Assembly: GCF_000377205.1 (NCBI RefSeq)
Contig: NZ_KB897908.1
Span: 186,001-250,000, forward strand
DNA: 64,000 bases
Source: Thioalkalivibrio sp. ALJ3
Lineage (GTDB): Bacteria; Pseudomonadota; Gammaproteobacteria; Ectothiorhodospirales; Ectothiorhodospiraceae
Reading direction: 5' to 3'
Shown piece by piece: positions 43,267-61,929 of this stretch; the first letter of the stretch is position 1; the number at the start of each line of letters is the position of its first letter. The translations under genes were made by a program, and so were the position numbers. The notes beneath the pieces were generated by a model. The model saw nothing but the letters and a program-made list of their open reading frames with translations, was not told the origin of the DNA and ran no database searches.

Positions 43267-43868
43267 ATGTCCGCAAACAGGGTGGCAAACGCTTGGGTCG
43301 CGGGCGTCGACGAAGTGGGGCGTGGCCCGCTGGCCGGGCCGGTGGTGGCGGCCGCGGTAATCCTGCCGGAGGGTTTCGAAGCACCGGGACTGACCGATTC
43401 CAAGAAGCTTTCGGCACGGCGCCGGCAGGCGCTGGATGTCGAGATTCGCGAACGGGCAGTGGCCTGGGCGCTGGGGCGGGCCGAGGCGGCCGAGATTGAC
43501 GCATTGAACATCCATTGCGCGACCCTGCTGGCGATGCAGCGCGCGGTGGCCGCATTGTCGCAGCCGCCTGATCACCTGCTGGTTGACGGCCGCTTCACAC
43601 CAGAGGGTCCCTGGAGCGCCGAGGCGATCGTCGGGGGGGATGGCTCCGTGGCGGCGATCAGTGCGGCGTCAATCATCGCCAAGGTGGCGCGTGACGCGGA
43701 GATGTCCGCCCTGCACGAGCGCTATCCCGACTACGGCTTCGATCGCCATGCAGGCTACCCGACGGCCTACCACCGCGACGCGCTGGCGCGCCTTGGGCCG
43801 TGTACGGAGCATCGCCGCAGCTTTGGGCCGGTGGCGCGGGCGCTGGCCGATGTCGCGGGGGAAGAGGC

Positions 43869-43872
<4 letters not shown>
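43267..43872 (+). CDS. rnhB: Ribonuclease HII
   Basis: A 201-residue enzyme that removes ribonucleotides from DNA-RNA hybrids and single ribonucleotides in DNA. The active-site motif is [21 protein letters not shown], with [10 protein letters not shown] and a further Asp in LLVDGR, and the C-terminal [11 protein letters not shown] segment. The ATG at 43267 fits the family. The stop overlaps the dnaE GTG. Confidence 0.95.
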
Positions 43873-47348
<3,476 letters not shown>

Positions 47349-47506
47349 AGGCGCCGAGTCCCGCGGAATCGGGCGGCCAGGAGGGACGCATGGTCCGGCC
47401 GCATCTTCGGGGACAGGTCTCGGTCGGTCTCGAATCGGCAGCGAAGTGCGGGGTAATTGGTTACAATTCCGCGCCTGACGCCCATCTTTCCGACGCGGGA
47501 CCCTGC

Positions 47507-48472
47507 ATGAATCCGGATTTTCTCGACTTCGAACAACCCATTGCCGAACTGGAAGCCAAGATTCGGGATCTGCGCTATGTGGGTGACGATGCCGAGGTCA
47601 ACATCCAGGAAGAGATCCAGCGCCTGGAGGAGAAGTGCCGTTCGCTGACGGAGAGCATCTTCGCCAAGCTGAGCCCCTGGCAGGTCGCGCAGATGTCGCG
47701 CCATCCGAAGCGCCCGTACACGTTGGACTATATCCCTCAGCTGTTCGACGAGTTCGAGGAGCTCCACGGTGACCGGACCTATGCGGATGACCCAGCGATT
47801 GTCGGTGGCGTGGCGCGCCTCGACGGGCGCCCGGTGATGATCATTGGCCACCAGAAGGGCCGCCAGACGCGCGAGAAGGTCTACCGCAACTTCGGGATGC
47901 CGCGCCCGGAGGGCTATCGCAAGGCCCTGCGACTGATGGAGACGGCCGAGCGCTTCCGGCTTCCGGTCCTCACGTTTATCGACACCCCGGGCGCCTATCC
48001 GGGCGTGGGTGCCGAGGAGCGCGGCCAGAGCGAGGCGATTGCCCGCAATCTGATGGTGATGGCGCGGCTGGATACGCCGATCATCGCGACCGTGATTGGC
48101 GAGGGCGGCTCGGGCGGCGCGCTGGCGATCGGGGTCGGGGATGCCACGCTGATGCTGCAGTACTCGACCTACTCGGTCATCTCACCGGAGGGTTGTGCCT
48201 CCATTCTCTGGAAGAGTGCCGAACGCGCGTCCGAGGCGGCGGAGGCGCTGGGTATTACCTCGCAGCGCCTGCACGATCTGGGGCTGGTCGATCGCATCGT
48301 CCCCGAGCCGCTGGGCGGCGCCCATCGCGATCCCGAGACGATGTCGGCGCAGTTGCGCTCGGCACTGCTGGAAACCCTCGATGGCCTGGAGGCGCTGGAC
48401 CCGGCCAAGCGGTTGGATCGGCGTTACCGCCGCCTGATGGACTACGGTGCCTTCCAGGAAGCCGCCTCCTGA
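47507..48472 (+). CDS. accA: Acetyl-CoA carboxylase carboxyltransferase subunit alpha
   Basis: A 321-residue subunit that, with AccD, transfers carboxyl from biotin to acetyl-CoA. Motifs: [15 protein letters not shown] at the start, [30 protein letters not shown] and [14 protein letters not shown]. The length matches the family (319). ATG 47507 is used; the ribosome site is weak (GGGA). It follows dnaE by 158 bases. Confidence 0.97.
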   Translation: MNPDFLDFEQPIAELEAKIRDLRYVGDDAEVNIQEEIQRLEEKCRSLTESIFAKLSPWQVAQMSRHPKRPYTLDYIPQLFDEFEELHGDRTYADDPAIVGGVARLDGRPVMIIGHQKGRQTREKVYRNFGMPRPEGYRKALRLMETAERFRLPVLTFIDTPGAYPGVGAEERGQSEAIARNLMVMARLDTPIIATVIGEGGSGGALAIGVGDATLMLQYSTYSVISPEGCASILWKSAERASEAAEALGITSQRLHDLGLVDRIVPEPLGGAHRDPETMSAQLRSALLETLDGLEALDPAKRLDRRYRRLMDYGAFQEAAS

Positions 48473-48509
48473 GACATCGGGCCGGGGGCCGGATCGCGCC
48501 CACCCGGTG

Positions 48510-49739
48510 ATGGTCGCCGTTCGGGCCTTTTTGCAGGATCACCCCGGTTCTACTTCCCTGCGGGTTGCCTTTAGCGGCGGCCGCGACTCCTCTGTTTTGC
48601 TGCATGCGCTCGCGCGATTGCGCCCTCAAGGGCTTGAGGCCTGGCATGTGAATCACGGTCTGCGACCGGATGCCGATGCGCAGGCGGCGTTCTGTGTGCG
48701 CGTTGCCGAGGTGCTGGATGTACCGCTGACCGTACGCAAGGTGACCGTTCTTGATGACGCCTCCGAGGGGCCGGAGGCTGCCGCGCGCCGTGCACGCTAC
48801 ACGGCCCTGCGCGAGGGCCTCGGGGGACGGGACCTGATCCTGACCGCCCAGCATGCCGACGACCAGGCTGAGACCTTCTTGCTCGCCGCGCTGCGCGGGA
48901 GCGGGCCGGAGGGCCTTCAGGGCATGCGGGCAATGCGTCGCGAAGGAGATACCTGGCTGGGGCGGCCGCTGCTGGAGGTCCCGGGCGAGGCCATCGCGGA
49001 CTACGCACGGACTTCGGGGCTCGGCTGGTACGACGATCCGAGCAATGAGGACACCCGCTTCGATCGCAATTTCCTGCGCCGCGAGATCCTCCCGCGGCTG
49101 GCGGAACGCTTCCCGGTTCATCAATCCCTGGCGCGCTGTGCCCGCTGGCAGCAGGAGGCTGTCGACCGACTGGCGAGTCTGGATGAGCAACTCCCCGATG
49201 ACGCCCCGTTGCCTGTTGCTGCGTTGGCGGGTCTGGATGCGGCAGAGCGGCGGGCACGGATGCGAGCATGGTTGCGCGCACAGGGCCTAAGTCCCCCGGG
49301 GCACGCCCGGCTGGAAGAGTACTGCCGACAACTGGAAACCCATGCGCCGGATCGCAGTCCCGAGCTGCGCTGGGCGGGCGGCTGGATGGGTGTCTATCGG
49401 GGCATGATCCACACCCAAGCCCCTGGTGCGAATCCACCCGGGCCGGGTGACGTAACCCCCTGGCCACCGGGGCAAGCGCGCCTGACACTCGCGGACGGCC
49501 GCGTGCTGGAGCGCGCGGCGCTGAGCGCTTTGGGTGTGGACCCTCTGGAAGAGTTGGAGATTGGTTATCGCGCAGGAGGCGAAACGGTCGTGACTCCGGC
49601 GGGGCGTCGACCCTTGAAAAAGCTGCTGCAGGAGAGGGGTGTTCCACCATGGGAGCGCGAACGTCTGCCGCTGGTGATGCGGCGATCGGACAGGCACGTC
49701 GTGGCCATTGTCTGGCGGGATGGGGCATTGGGACTCTGA
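48510..49739 (+). CDS. tilS: tRNA(Ile)-lysidine synthetase
   Basis: A 409-residue ATP-dependent enzyme that makes lysidine-34 in tRNA-Ile2, changing AUG to AUA reading. The ATP loop is AFSGGRDSSVLLHALAR, followed by VNHGLRPDA, LTAQHADDQAETFLLAALRG and the C-terminal PAGRRPLKKLLQERGVPPWER typical of TilS-C. The ATG at 48510 is preceded by an adjacent in-frame GTG. It follows accA by 37 bases. Confidence 0.94.
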   Translation: MVAVRAFLQDHPGSTSLRVAFSGGRDSSVLLHALARLRPQGLEAWHVNHGLRPDADAQAAFCVRVAEVLDVPLTVRKVTVLDDASEGPEAAARRARYTALREGLGGRDLILTAQHADDQAETFLLAALRGSGPEGLQGMRAMRREGDTWLGRPLLEVPGEAIADYARTSGLGWYDDPSNEDTRFDRNFLRREILPRLAERFPVHQSLARCARWQQEAVDRLASLDEQLPDDAPLPVAALAGLDAAERRARMRAWLRAQGLSPPGHARLEEYCRQLETHAPDRSPELRWAGGWMGVYRGMIHTQAPGANPPGPGDVTPWPPGQARLTLADGRVLERAALSALGVDPLEELEIGYRAGGETVVTPAGRRPLKKLLQERGVPPWERERLPLVMRRSDRHVVAIVWRDGALGL

Positions 49740-49853
49740 CGGTTGAGCGCCCCAGGATGGCGCGGCGCCCGACACTGTGGTTTCGGCGCAGTTGACGGGG
49801 CGATCGTAAAAGCCAATGCTTGAGCTTCGTCACGCTTTTTAGGGGCCCCAAGT

Positions 49854-50618
49854 GTGAGATCGATCAGTCGTCGGGTCGGAGAATGTGCCCAGGGGCTTGC
49901 GCTTGTGGTCGCGGTGCTGGGTATCGCATCGGCGCAGGCCGGAAGCCTCAACCTGGCCACCGAGAGTTATCCGCCATTCAACTTCGAGACGCCGGATGGC
50001 GAGCTCGACGGTATCTCCGTGCGCGTGATGAACCAGCTGCTCAAGGAGACCGGGATCGAGGCGGAGATCCGCTTGCTGCCCTGGAGTCGCGCCTACGCCG
50101 AAGCGCAGTCGAGCCCCGACACCTGCGTGTTTTCCACGACCCGCACGCCGGAGCGCGAAGAGCTGTTCGAGTGGGTCGGCCCTCTGGTGGAGAATCAGTG
50201 GCATGCCTATGCCCTTGAGGGCTCCGACGTCGCAGCGTACTCGCTCGAAGACCTGCACGACTATCGAGTGGGCGGTTACCGGGATGATGCCGTCGCGTTA
50301 TATGTCGAGGCACGGGGGATTGAGGTCGATACCGCCCCCAATGACCGACTGAATGCGCGTAAGCTCGCGGCCGACCGGATTGATGTCTGGGTCAGTGGCG
50401 AGCATCTCGCACCCTGGTACGCGCGTCTGGAAGAGATCGGCGAACTGCGCTCGCTGTTTGCCTTCAACGACACGGTGATGTCGCTCGCCTGCCACCGGGA
50501 TACCGATCGCGATCGGCTGGACCGCCTCCAGGTCGCGCTGGATGCCATGCGCGAGGATGGCCGCTACGCAGCGATCGTCAGTGATGTACTCGACAGTAAC
50601 GGAGGCGCGGATGACTGA
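49854..50618 (+). CDS. Periplasmic solute-binding protein (SBP family 3), first gene of the sia operon
   Basis: A 254-residue secreted protein. The signal peptide ends near ASAQA (about residue 28), followed by a family 3 (amino-acid type) binding domain with LATESYPPFNFETPDGELDG, IRLLPWSRAYAEAQ and FSTTRTPEREELFEW. GTG 49854 follows AGGGG at 49841-49845. No transporter permease or ATPase lies nearby. Its 8-base overlap with siaB suggests it supplies the extracellular signal for the Sia pathway; that is inference. The ligand is unknown. Confidence 0.85.
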   Translation: MRSISRRVGECAQGLALVVAVLGIASAQAGSLNLATESYPPFNFETPDGELDGISVRVMNQLLKETGIEAEIRLLPWSRAYAEAQSSPDTCVFSTTRTPEREELFEWVGPLVENQWHAYALEGSDVAAYSLEDLHDYRVGGYRDDAVALYVEARGIEVDTAPNDRLNARKLAADRIDVWVSGEHLAPWYARLEEIGELRSLFAFNDTVMSLACHRDTDRDRLDRLQVALDAMREDGRYAAIVSDVLDSNGGADD

Positions 50619-51204
50619 GTTCGCCACGCAGCGCGAAGCCGATCGGGGTGGCCTGATCGCCGAAGAGGTGCTGGACTTTCAGCGCAACATGACCCGGCGC
50701 GGCATCATCTTTTCGTTCACCGGCTATATCTCGGAAGGCATCCTGAAGGCGCTCGGCGACGCGCTGCGCCAGAAGATCCGGCTGGAGTCGACGGACAACA
50801 AGACCGTGAATAGGGTGTTCTCGGTGTTCGTCGAGCAGGTGCAGAACATCATCCGCTACTCGGCCGAACGCATCGAGCATGATGCAGAACCGCCGGTGGA
50901 ACTGAGCTCGGGAATGATTACCGTTGGTTCCGAAAAAGGCCGGTTTTTCGTGATTTGCGGCAATATCATCGCCCGCGAAGACGCCGATACTCTGGGCGGG
51001 CGGCTCCGCGAGTTGCAGGGGATGGACCCGGAAGCCCTGAGGCGGTTCTACAAGGAAAAGCTCCGCGAGCCGCCGGACGAGGGCAGTAAAGGCGCCAGCA
51101 TCGGGCTGATCGAGATCGCGCGCCGTGCGAGCGAGCCGATCCAGTTCGATTTCGAGCACCTCTCCGACGCGTATTCCTATTTTGTACTGAAGGCCTATAT
51201 CTGA
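50611..51204 (+). CDS. siaB: SiaB family protein kinase
   Basis: A 197-residue protein of the SiaB family (GHKL-like kinase). In Pseudomonas aeruginosa SiaB phosphorylates SiaC and so holds back the diguanylate cyclase SiaD. Recognisable parts are GIIFSFTGYISEGILKALGD, FVEQVQNIIRYSAERI and KGASIGLIEIARRAS. The ATG at 50611 lies inside the end of the binding protein gene. The stop shares an A with the siaC start (TGATG), so synthesis is coupled. Confidence 0.85.
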   Translation: MTEFATQREADRGGLIAEEVLDFQRNMTRRGIIFSFTGYISEGILKALGDALRQKIRLESTDNKTVNRVFSVFVEQVQNIIRYSAERIEHDAEPPVELSSGMITVGSEKGRFFVICGNIIAREDADTLGGRLRELQGMDPEALRRFYKEKLREPPDEGSKGASIGLIEIARRASEPIQFDFEHLSDAYSYFVLKAYI

Positions 51205-51596
51205 TGGCAGCATTGGACCCCATTCGACACGAGGCAACGGACCGCACCCCGGAGGTCCTGTTCGATTTCGCGGCGGGGCAATATCGCATCGCCGGCGAGT
51301 CCTATCCGGAGGACGCCGCGAGCTTCTATGGGCCCCTAACCCAGGGGTTGCGTCAGGCGGTCGAGGAGCGGGCCAGCGAGTCGCTGGAGTTCAGCGTCGA
51401 GATGATCTACTTCAACAGCTCGACCGCGAAGGCCCTGATGAACCTTTTCCAGATCCTTGAGGACGCCGCGGAGGCCGGCATGAGTGTACGGATCAATTGG
51501 TGCTACCACGAGGATGACGAGACGATGGAAGAGTTCGGCGAGGACTTTTCCGAGGACTTTGCCCACGCTGACTACCGTATGTGCCCGACATCATGA
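51204..51596 (+). CDS. siaC: SiaC family (DUF1987) regulatory phosphoprotein
   Basis: A 130-residue DUF1987 protein. The phosphorylation-site motif YFNSSTAKAL places Thr 74 where P. aeruginosa SiaC has its phosphorylated Thr (T68). Unphosphorylated SiaC binds and activates SiaD in the known system. A VRINWCYHEDDETMEEFGEDF segment closes the fold. It overlaps siaB and siaD by a few bases. Confidence 0.88.
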   Translation: MAALDPIRHEATDRTPEVLFDFAAGQYRIAGESYPEDAASFYGPLTQGLRQAVEERASESLEFSVEMIYFNSSTAKALMNLFQILEDAAEAGMSVRINWCYHEDDETMEEFGEDFSEDFAHADYRMCPTS

Positions 51597-52465
51597 ACGC
51601 CTCTCGCGACTCCAAACAGCCAGTGACGATGCCGCCCACCTCAGGCGACGGCGACGATCCGGAATCCCTTGCCGACTTTTCGCTGTTCGAGCAGGAAAAA
51701 CAGATTATGCAGCGCTCCGAGCAGATGCTGGAGGCGCTGGATGACGTGGCCGAAGGCGTGCGTATGCTGGCCAAGGCCTACTCCGAGGGATACCGCATTC
51801 AGCGCCGCATGATGCGTATGAGCGACCGCATGCAGCTGGATCTGCAGGCCGCGAACCGCCAGCTGCGCGAGCAGGCCACCCATCTGGAGCAGCTCAACTG
51901 CGCGCTGTCGGACGAGGTGCGCGAGCGCGAACGCCTGACGGTGGAGCTTGAGCGCCTGGCGCTGGAAGATGCCCTAACCGGGCTGTTCTCTCGCCGCCGG
52001 GTGATCGACTGCGTGGAAGGTCTGGCCGAGACCGTGGGCGACCAGACCCGTTCCATCACCGTGATGATGCTCGACCTCGACGACTTCAAGGCCCTGAATG
52101 ACACACACGGCCATGCGGCCGGAGATTACGCCCTGCAGAGCTTCGCCGATATCCTGCGCGGGGAGCTCGGCGCCGATCAGTACGCCGGGCGCATGGGGGG
52201 CGAGGAGTTTCTGGTGGTGGCCGCGGATCTCGATTTCGATGGGGCCGTGACTCTGGCAGAGCGCATTCGTACCAGTGTCGAGGAGACAATCCCGCGCTGG
52301 AACGACCAGCCGCTTCACCTCGAGGTTTCCATTGGGCTGGTGGTCACGACCGAGCGCTGGCCGGACGCCGGGGCACTGGTCGCCGCGGCGGATGATCTGC
52401 TCTACCGCGCGAAGAACAAAGGCCGTAACCGCGTCGAGGTCCAGTTCCACGGCGAGCCTGCATGA
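51593..52465 (+). CDS. siaD: SiaD-type diguanylate cyclase
   Basis: A 290-residue cytoplasmic enzyme making c-di-GMP. The N-terminal half (about 25-110) is a coiled coil with EQATHLEQLNCALSDEV. The GGDEF domain (about 120-285) has LALEDALTGLFSRR, the active motif GGEEF and a GRNRVEV end. A signature inhibitory RxxD site is not obvious. ATG 51593 overlaps the siaC stop (ATGA), and the stop overlaps siaA (ATGA). SiaC is its likely activator. Confidence 0.9.
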   Translation: MNASRDSKQPVTMPPTSGDGDDPESLADFSLFEQEKQIMQRSEQMLEALDDVAEGVRMLAKAYSEGYRIQRRMMRMSDRMQLDLQAANRQLREQATHLEQLNCALSDEVRERERLTVELERLALEDALTGLFSRRRVIDCVEGLAETVGDQTRSITVMMLDLDDFKALNDTHGHAAGDYALQSFADILRGELGADQYAGRMGGEEFLVVAADLDFDGAVTLAERIRTSVEETIPRWNDQPLHLEVSIGLVVTTERWPDAGALVAAADDLLYRAKNKGRNRVEVQFHGEPA

Positions 52466-54138
52466 CGGAGTCCGGACCGGCGCGCAGCCGCAGCCTGGTC
52501 GCCAAACTGGCGCTTGCGACCCTGCTGGTTGCGCTCGCGCTCAGCCTGCTGGCGAGCGCCTATGTGATCGCGGCCGACTCGCGAGCCTTTCACGCCGAAA
52601 CCCTGGAACAGATTGACCGGCTGCAACGGCTGGTTGCGCCTCCGGCGGCCGAGGCGGCCTACCAGTTGAATGCGGATCAGGCCGAATCGCTGGTGGCGGG
52701 GCTGCAGGCCTTTGACGAGATCCATCGCGCCGAGATCCTCGACGACTTTGGGCGCACCCTGGCCGAGGTGGAACGCGAGGGGGGTGGCGCCTCCTGGCTG
52801 GGAGAGCGTCTGTTCGGCGCCGATCGTCAGCACGAGCGCGAATTGCTCCACCCGGATCTGCGCGAGACCAATGGCGCGGTCGGCACGTTGCGCGTGGAGC
52901 TTGCCCCCGATGTCCTGGCGGCTGCCCTGGTCGAGCGCCTGCGCAACAGCGTAATCACCAGCGTGGTACAGGCGCTGATCGTCTCGCTCGTGGTCGTGCT
53001 GCTGTTCTACGGCCTGATGCTGCGTCCGATGCTGCGCATCTCCCGGGCCGTGGCGGGTACCGACCCCGACCGCCCGGCCCAGTGGCCGCGGCCCGAAATG
53101 GGGCATCACGCCAACGACGAACTGGGGGCCCTGGACCGGTCGCTGGATCGGCTCCTGCATGCCTTTCAGCAGGGTCTCGATGCCCGCGACGGCGCGCGGG
53201 GCGAACTGAAGGCCCTGAACGAGGACCTGGAACGTCGAGTGGTCGAACGAACCCGCGAACTGGAGGCGGAGAAGCAGGAAACGGAACGTGCGCTGGCACG
53301 GGTGGACGAGGCCAACCGCGAGCTCGAGCGCAGCAATCGGCTCGTCGTGGAGAGTATTCGCTACGCACGGCGCATCCAGACGGCGATGCTTCCGGACAAG
53401 CACGCCCTGGACGGGCACCTGGACGAAGTACAGGTCTACTGGGAGCCGCTGCATCTGGTCGGGGGCGACTACTTCTGGCTGGAAGCCATCGACGGGCGCA
53501 GCGTACTGGTCGCGGCGGACTGCACCGGGCATGGCGTCCCGGGTGCGTTTATTACCCTGGTGCTGGCTTCCGCGCTGGATCGCATCCTGCATGAACACCG
53601 GCTGCTGGAGCCGTCGGCAATCCTGCGCGAGATGGATCGCCTGGTGCGCTCGCGCCTGCGCCAGGACGGCCAGGACTCCGATTCCGATGACGGGCTGGAG
53701 GCGGCAGTCTGCGTCTATGATCCGGATGGCCGGACATTGAACTTTGCCGGTGTGGGGCTTCCGCTCATCATTGATCGCGGGGGAGAGGTTGAGGAGATTC
53801 GCGGCGTTCGTGGCGGTCTGGGGTATCGCAGCCTCGAGCCTGCGCAGCCGGTGGATCACGTGGTGTCGGTGGAACCCGGCATGGAATTCTTCCTGATTAC
53901 CGACGGAGCCCACGACCATGTGGGTGGCGAGCCGCCGCGACTGTTCGGGCGCCGGCGTCTGCGCCAGGTGTTGGCGGAAAAGTCCCCGCGTGACCTGAGC
54001 GCCAAGATCGACTCCGTGGTCCGGGTGCTGGAGGATTATCGCGGCGGCGAACCGCGGCGTGACGACATGACGCTGGTGGCCTTTCGGCCGCTTCCACCCA
54101 ATGCGCAAAGTGTGCTTCGCGAGGCCACCGCCGATTGA
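52462..54138 (+). CDS. siaA: SiaA-type membrane PP2C phosphatase
   Basis: A 558-residue inner-membrane protein. TM1 (about 13-35), a periplasmic region (40-160), TM2 (164-186), HAMP (187-245), a coiled coil (245-310) and a SpoIIE/PP2C phosphatase domain (about 320-545) with GGDYFWLEAIDGR, AADCTGHGVPGAF and RRDDMTLVAF. In P. aeruginosa SiaA removes phosphate from SiaC and so switches on SiaD. Here it is the last gene of the operon, not the first. Confidence 0.9.
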   Translation: MTESGPARSRSLVAKLALATLLVALALSLLASAYVIAADSRAFHAETLEQIDRLQRLVAPPAAEAAYQLNADQAESLVAGLQAFDEIHRAEILDDFGRTLAEVEREGGGASWLGERLFGADRQHERELLHPDLRETNGAVGTLRVELAPDVLAAALVERLRNSVITSVVQALIVSLVVVLLFYGLMLRPMLRISRAVAGTDPDRPAQWPRPEMGHHANDELGALDRSLDRLLHAFQQGLDARDGARGELKALNEDLERRVVERTRELEAEKQETERALARVDEANRELERSNRLVVESIRYARRIQTAMLPDKHALDGHLDEVQVYWEPLHLVGGDYFWLEAIDGRSVLVAADCTGHGVPGAFITLVLASALDRILHEHRLLEPSAILREMDRLVRSRLRQDGQDSDSDDGLEAAVCVYDPDGRTLNFAGVGLPLIIDRGGEVEEIRGVRGGLGYRSLEPAQPVDHVVSVEPGMEFFLITDGAHDHVGGEPPRLFGRRRLRQVLAEKSPRDLSAKIDSVVRVLEDYRGGEPRRDDMTLVAFRPLPPNAQSVLREATAD

Positions 54139-54177
54139 GCCGACAGGGGCTCTCTGGTAGCATTTCGGCCGATTTGA

Positions 54178-55902
<1,725 letters not shown>

Positions 55903-55953
55903 CTACGCTTCGCGGCTGGTCCCGTGAGGGTCGGTCGCCGGACAGGACAGAGC

Positions 55954-56796
55954 ATGCAGCTTTGTGGTTTTGAAATCGGCCTCGATCGGCCCTTTTTTCT
56001 GATTGCCGGCCCGTGCGTTATCGAATCCGAGGCGATGGCCCTGGACACCGCGGGTGCGCTCAAGGCGATCACCGACGAGCTGGGTATCCCGTTTATCTAC
56101 AAGTCCTCGTTCGACAAGGCGAATCGCTCCTCGACGAAGAGCTTCCGTGGTCTGGGGATGGATGAGGGCCTGCGCATCCTGGAACAGGTGAAGCAGCAAC
56201 TGGGCGTCCCGGTGCTGACCGATGTCCACGAGGACACGCCGCTGGAGGAGGTTGCGGCCGTGGTGGACGTGCTGCAAACACCCGCGTTCCTTTGCCGGCA
56301 GACGAACTTCATCCAGAACGTCGCGCGCCAGGGGCGCCCGGTGAACATCAAGAAGGGCCAGTTCCTGGCGCCCTGGGATATGGGCAATGTTGTAGACAAG
56401 GCGCGCGAGGCGGGCAATGACCAGATCATGGTCTGCGAACGCGGCGTCTCCTTCGGCTACAACACACTGATCTCGGACATGCGGGGTCTGGCCCAGATGC
56501 GCCAGACCGGCTGCCCGGTGGTGTTCGACGCCACGCATTCGGTCCAGCAGCCGGGCGGGCAGGGCGCGAGCTCCGGGGGCCAGCGCGAATACGTGCCCGT
56601 GCTGGCGCGGGCCGCCGTCGCCTCCGGGGTGTCGGGTCTGTTCATGGAGACCCACCCGGACCCGGAGCACGCACTCTCCGATGGGCCCAATGCCTGGCCG
56701 CTGCAGCGCATGGCGGAGCTGCTGACCACGCTCAAGGCGCTGGATGCGGCCACCAAGGCCCAGCCGTTTGCCGAGGCCGAGTACGGGCTGGGTTGA
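55954..56796 (+). CDS. kdsA: 3-Deoxy-D-manno-octulosonate 8-phosphate synthase
   Basis: A 280-residue aldolase that joins PEP and arabinose 5-phosphate for the Kdo sugar of LPS core. Motifs: [50 protein letters not shown] and [14 protein letters not shown] 55954 follows GGACAGGA. Family length is 280-284. Confidence 0.97.
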   Translation: MQLCGFEIGLDRPFFLIAGPCVIESEAMALDTAGALKAITDELGIPFIYKSSFDKANRSSTKSFRGLGMDEGLRILEQVKQQLGVPVLTDVHEDTPLEEVAAVVDVLQTPAFLCRQTNFIQNVARQGRPVNIKKGQFLAPWDMGNVVDKAREAGNDQIMVCERGVSFGYNTLISDMRGLAQMRQTGCPVVFDATHSVQQPGGQGASSGGQREYVPVLARAAVASGVSGLFMETHPDPEHALSDGPNAWPLQRMAELLTTLKALDAATKAQPFAEAEYGLG

Positions 56797-56828
56797 GGCA
56801 CGATTACAGATTCAAGAGTTTCGTTTAA

Positions 56829-58157
<1,329 letters not shown>

Positions 58158-58313
58158 GGCGGCGGTTGCGTCGTTTGCCACGTCCGGGGTTCACAGCCTG
58201 CGGGGCGGTTCCTGTGCCCCACGACGAATGGGCCGTAGAATGCCGGGCATGGAAGCTCGACTCTCTCCCTTGCGGCTGGCCGAGGCGGCCGGTCGCGGTC
58301 GCGGGAATCGCTG

Positions 58314-58721
58314 ATGCGCGGGTTGCTGATCGGTCTGGCCGTGGTGCTGCTGCTGTTGCAGTGGCCGCTGTGGCTGGGCGAGGGCAGCTGGCGCGATGTG
58401 CGCGACCTGCGCAAGCAGGTAGAGGAGCAGCGCGCGGCCAATGCCGAGCTGGAACAGCGCAATCAGGCGCTGGAGGCCGAGGTACAGGACCTGCGTACCG
58501 GCACCGATGCAGTGGAAGAACGCGCGCGTCGCGACCTGGGCATGATCCGCGAAGACGAAATCTTCTTCTTCGTGGTTGGCGAGGACGACGACCGGCGCCC
58601 GGTGCCAGAGCCGCTGCCGGATCCGGCGCGGGACGTGTCCCCGGGGCCTGCCGAGATCCCGGACCGCGAGCGCGAGCCGGCAACCGATACGCTGCCACCC
58701 GAGGATCCGTTTGATGGCTGA
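58314..58721 (+). CDS. ftsB: Cell division protein FtsB
   Basis: A 135-residue bitopic protein of the FtsQBL divisome complex. One N-terminal membrane helix (about 3-21), a coiled coil (about 29-60), then ERARRDLGMIREDEIFF, the conserved FtsB segment. A C-terminal acidic and Pro-rich tail of about 45 residues makes it longer than E. coli FtsB (103). The ispD ATG lies inside its end. Confidence 0.92.
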   Translation: MRGLLIGLAVVLLLLQWPLWLGEGSWRDVRDLRKQVEEQRAANAELEQRNQALEAEVQDLRTGTDAVEERARRDLGMIREDEIFFFVVGEDDDRRPVPEPLPDPARDVSPGPAEIPDREREPATDTLPPEDPFDG

Positions 58722-59463
58722 TCCCGACGCAACCAGTTCCTCCACGGAACCCGCCTACTGGGCTCTGATTCCGGCCGCTGGTGTGGGCCGGCGCATGGGC
58801 TCGGACCGACCCAAGCAGTTCCTGACGCTGGGTTCGCGCACCATCCTCTCGCATACCCTGTCGATCTTTTTGGAGCACCCGCGCATTCGCGGTGTTGTCC
58901 TGGTACTAGGGCCGGATGTGGACCCGGACGCGCTGGATCTTCCGACGGCGGGCGGCCGCCTGTTCCGGGTAGCCGGTGGTGCCGAGCGGGCCGATTCGGT
59001 CCAGAACGGCCTCGATTTCCTGCAGGAGCGGGCTTCTCCCGACGACTGGGTGCTGGTGCACGATGCGGCGCGACCCTGCCTGCCACGCGCGGACCTGGAC
59101 CATTTGCTGCAATCGCTCCGGGATGATCCGGTAGGCGGTTTGCTGGCCACGCCCAGCACCGACACGGTCAAGTGGAGCGACGAGTATGGGCGGGTCGAGC
59201 GCACGCTGGAACGCGAGCGCGTCTGGCGTGCACTGACCCCGCAGATGTTTCGCCTGGGCATGTTGCGGGAGGCCAATCGGGCCGCACGCGAGGCTGGTCA
59301 CCCGGTTACCGACGAGGCCAGCGCGATCGAGTGGCATGGTGCCCGTCCGCGCCTGATCGAGGGCTCGATGATGAACATCAAGATCACCCGGGCCGAGGAT
59401 CTGGAGCTGGCCCAGCTGTACCTGATGCAACAGCGGCGTCTGGACGGGAGATTCCGGCCATGA
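58714..59463 (+). CDS. ispD: 2-C-Methyl-D-erythritol 4-phosphate cytidylyltransferase
   Basis: A 249-residue MEP-pathway enzyme. The CTP loop is [20 protein letters not shown], with [11 protein letters not shown] and the C-terminal [20 protein letters not shown] segment. It overlaps ftsB by 8 bases and ispF by 4 (ATGA). Together with dxr and ispF it gives most of the MEP branch in this window. Confidence 0.96.
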   Translation: MADPDATSSSTEPAYWALIPAAGVGRRMGSDRPKQFLTLGSRTILSHTLSIFLEHPRIRGVVLVLGPDVDPDALDLPTAGGRLFRVAGGAERADSVQNGLDFLQERASPDDWVLVHDAARPCLPRADLDHLLQSLRDDPVGGLLATPSTDTVKWSDEYGRVERTLERERVWRALTPQMFRLGMLREANRAAREAGHPVTDEASAIEWHGARPRLIEGSMMNIKITRAEDLELAQLYLMQQRRLDGRFRP

Positions 59464-59956
59464 GCCGCATGCGCGTGGGACAGGGCTTCGACGTGCATGC
59501 CTTCGGGCCTGGCGAGCATCTGGTCCTGGGCGGTGTGCGCATCCCCTTCGATCACGGCTTTGTCGCGCATTCCGATGGCGACGTTCTGCTGCACGCGATC
59601 TGCGATGCCTTGTTCGGGGCCGCGGGGCTGGGAGATATCGGTCGCCACTTTCCCGATACCGACGAGCGCTTTCGTGGGGCGAACAGCCGCGATCTGCTGC
59701 GCGAGACCCTGCGTCGGGTCCAGGAGGCCGGCTGGCGTCCGGTGAACGTCGATGCGACCGTGATCGCACAGGCACCGAAGATGGCCCCGCATGTGGCGGC
59801 GATGGAGGACCACATTGCCGCGGACCTGGGGCTTGCGGCTGATTGCGTGAACGTCAAGGCGACGACCACCGAGCGCCTGGGCTTTACCGGACGCGGAGAA
59901 GGCGTGGCGGCCCAGGCAGTGGTGCTGCTGGAGCCTTATTCGGGGCTGATGCACGT

Positions 59957-59960
<4 letters not shown>
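59460..59960 (+). CDS. ispF: 2-C-Methyl-D-erythritol 2,4-cyclodiphosphate synthase
   Basis: A 166-residue trimeric zinc enzyme of the MEP pathway. Motifs: [11 protein letters not shown] (zinc Asp and His), [29 protein letters not shown] and [19 protein letters not shown] overlaps ispD. The following VOC gene overlaps by 4 bases, so it is cotranslated. Confidence 0.97.
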
Positions 59961-61910
<1,950 letters not shown>

Positions 61911-61929
61911 CGGGCGGGTGGCCTGGCCG

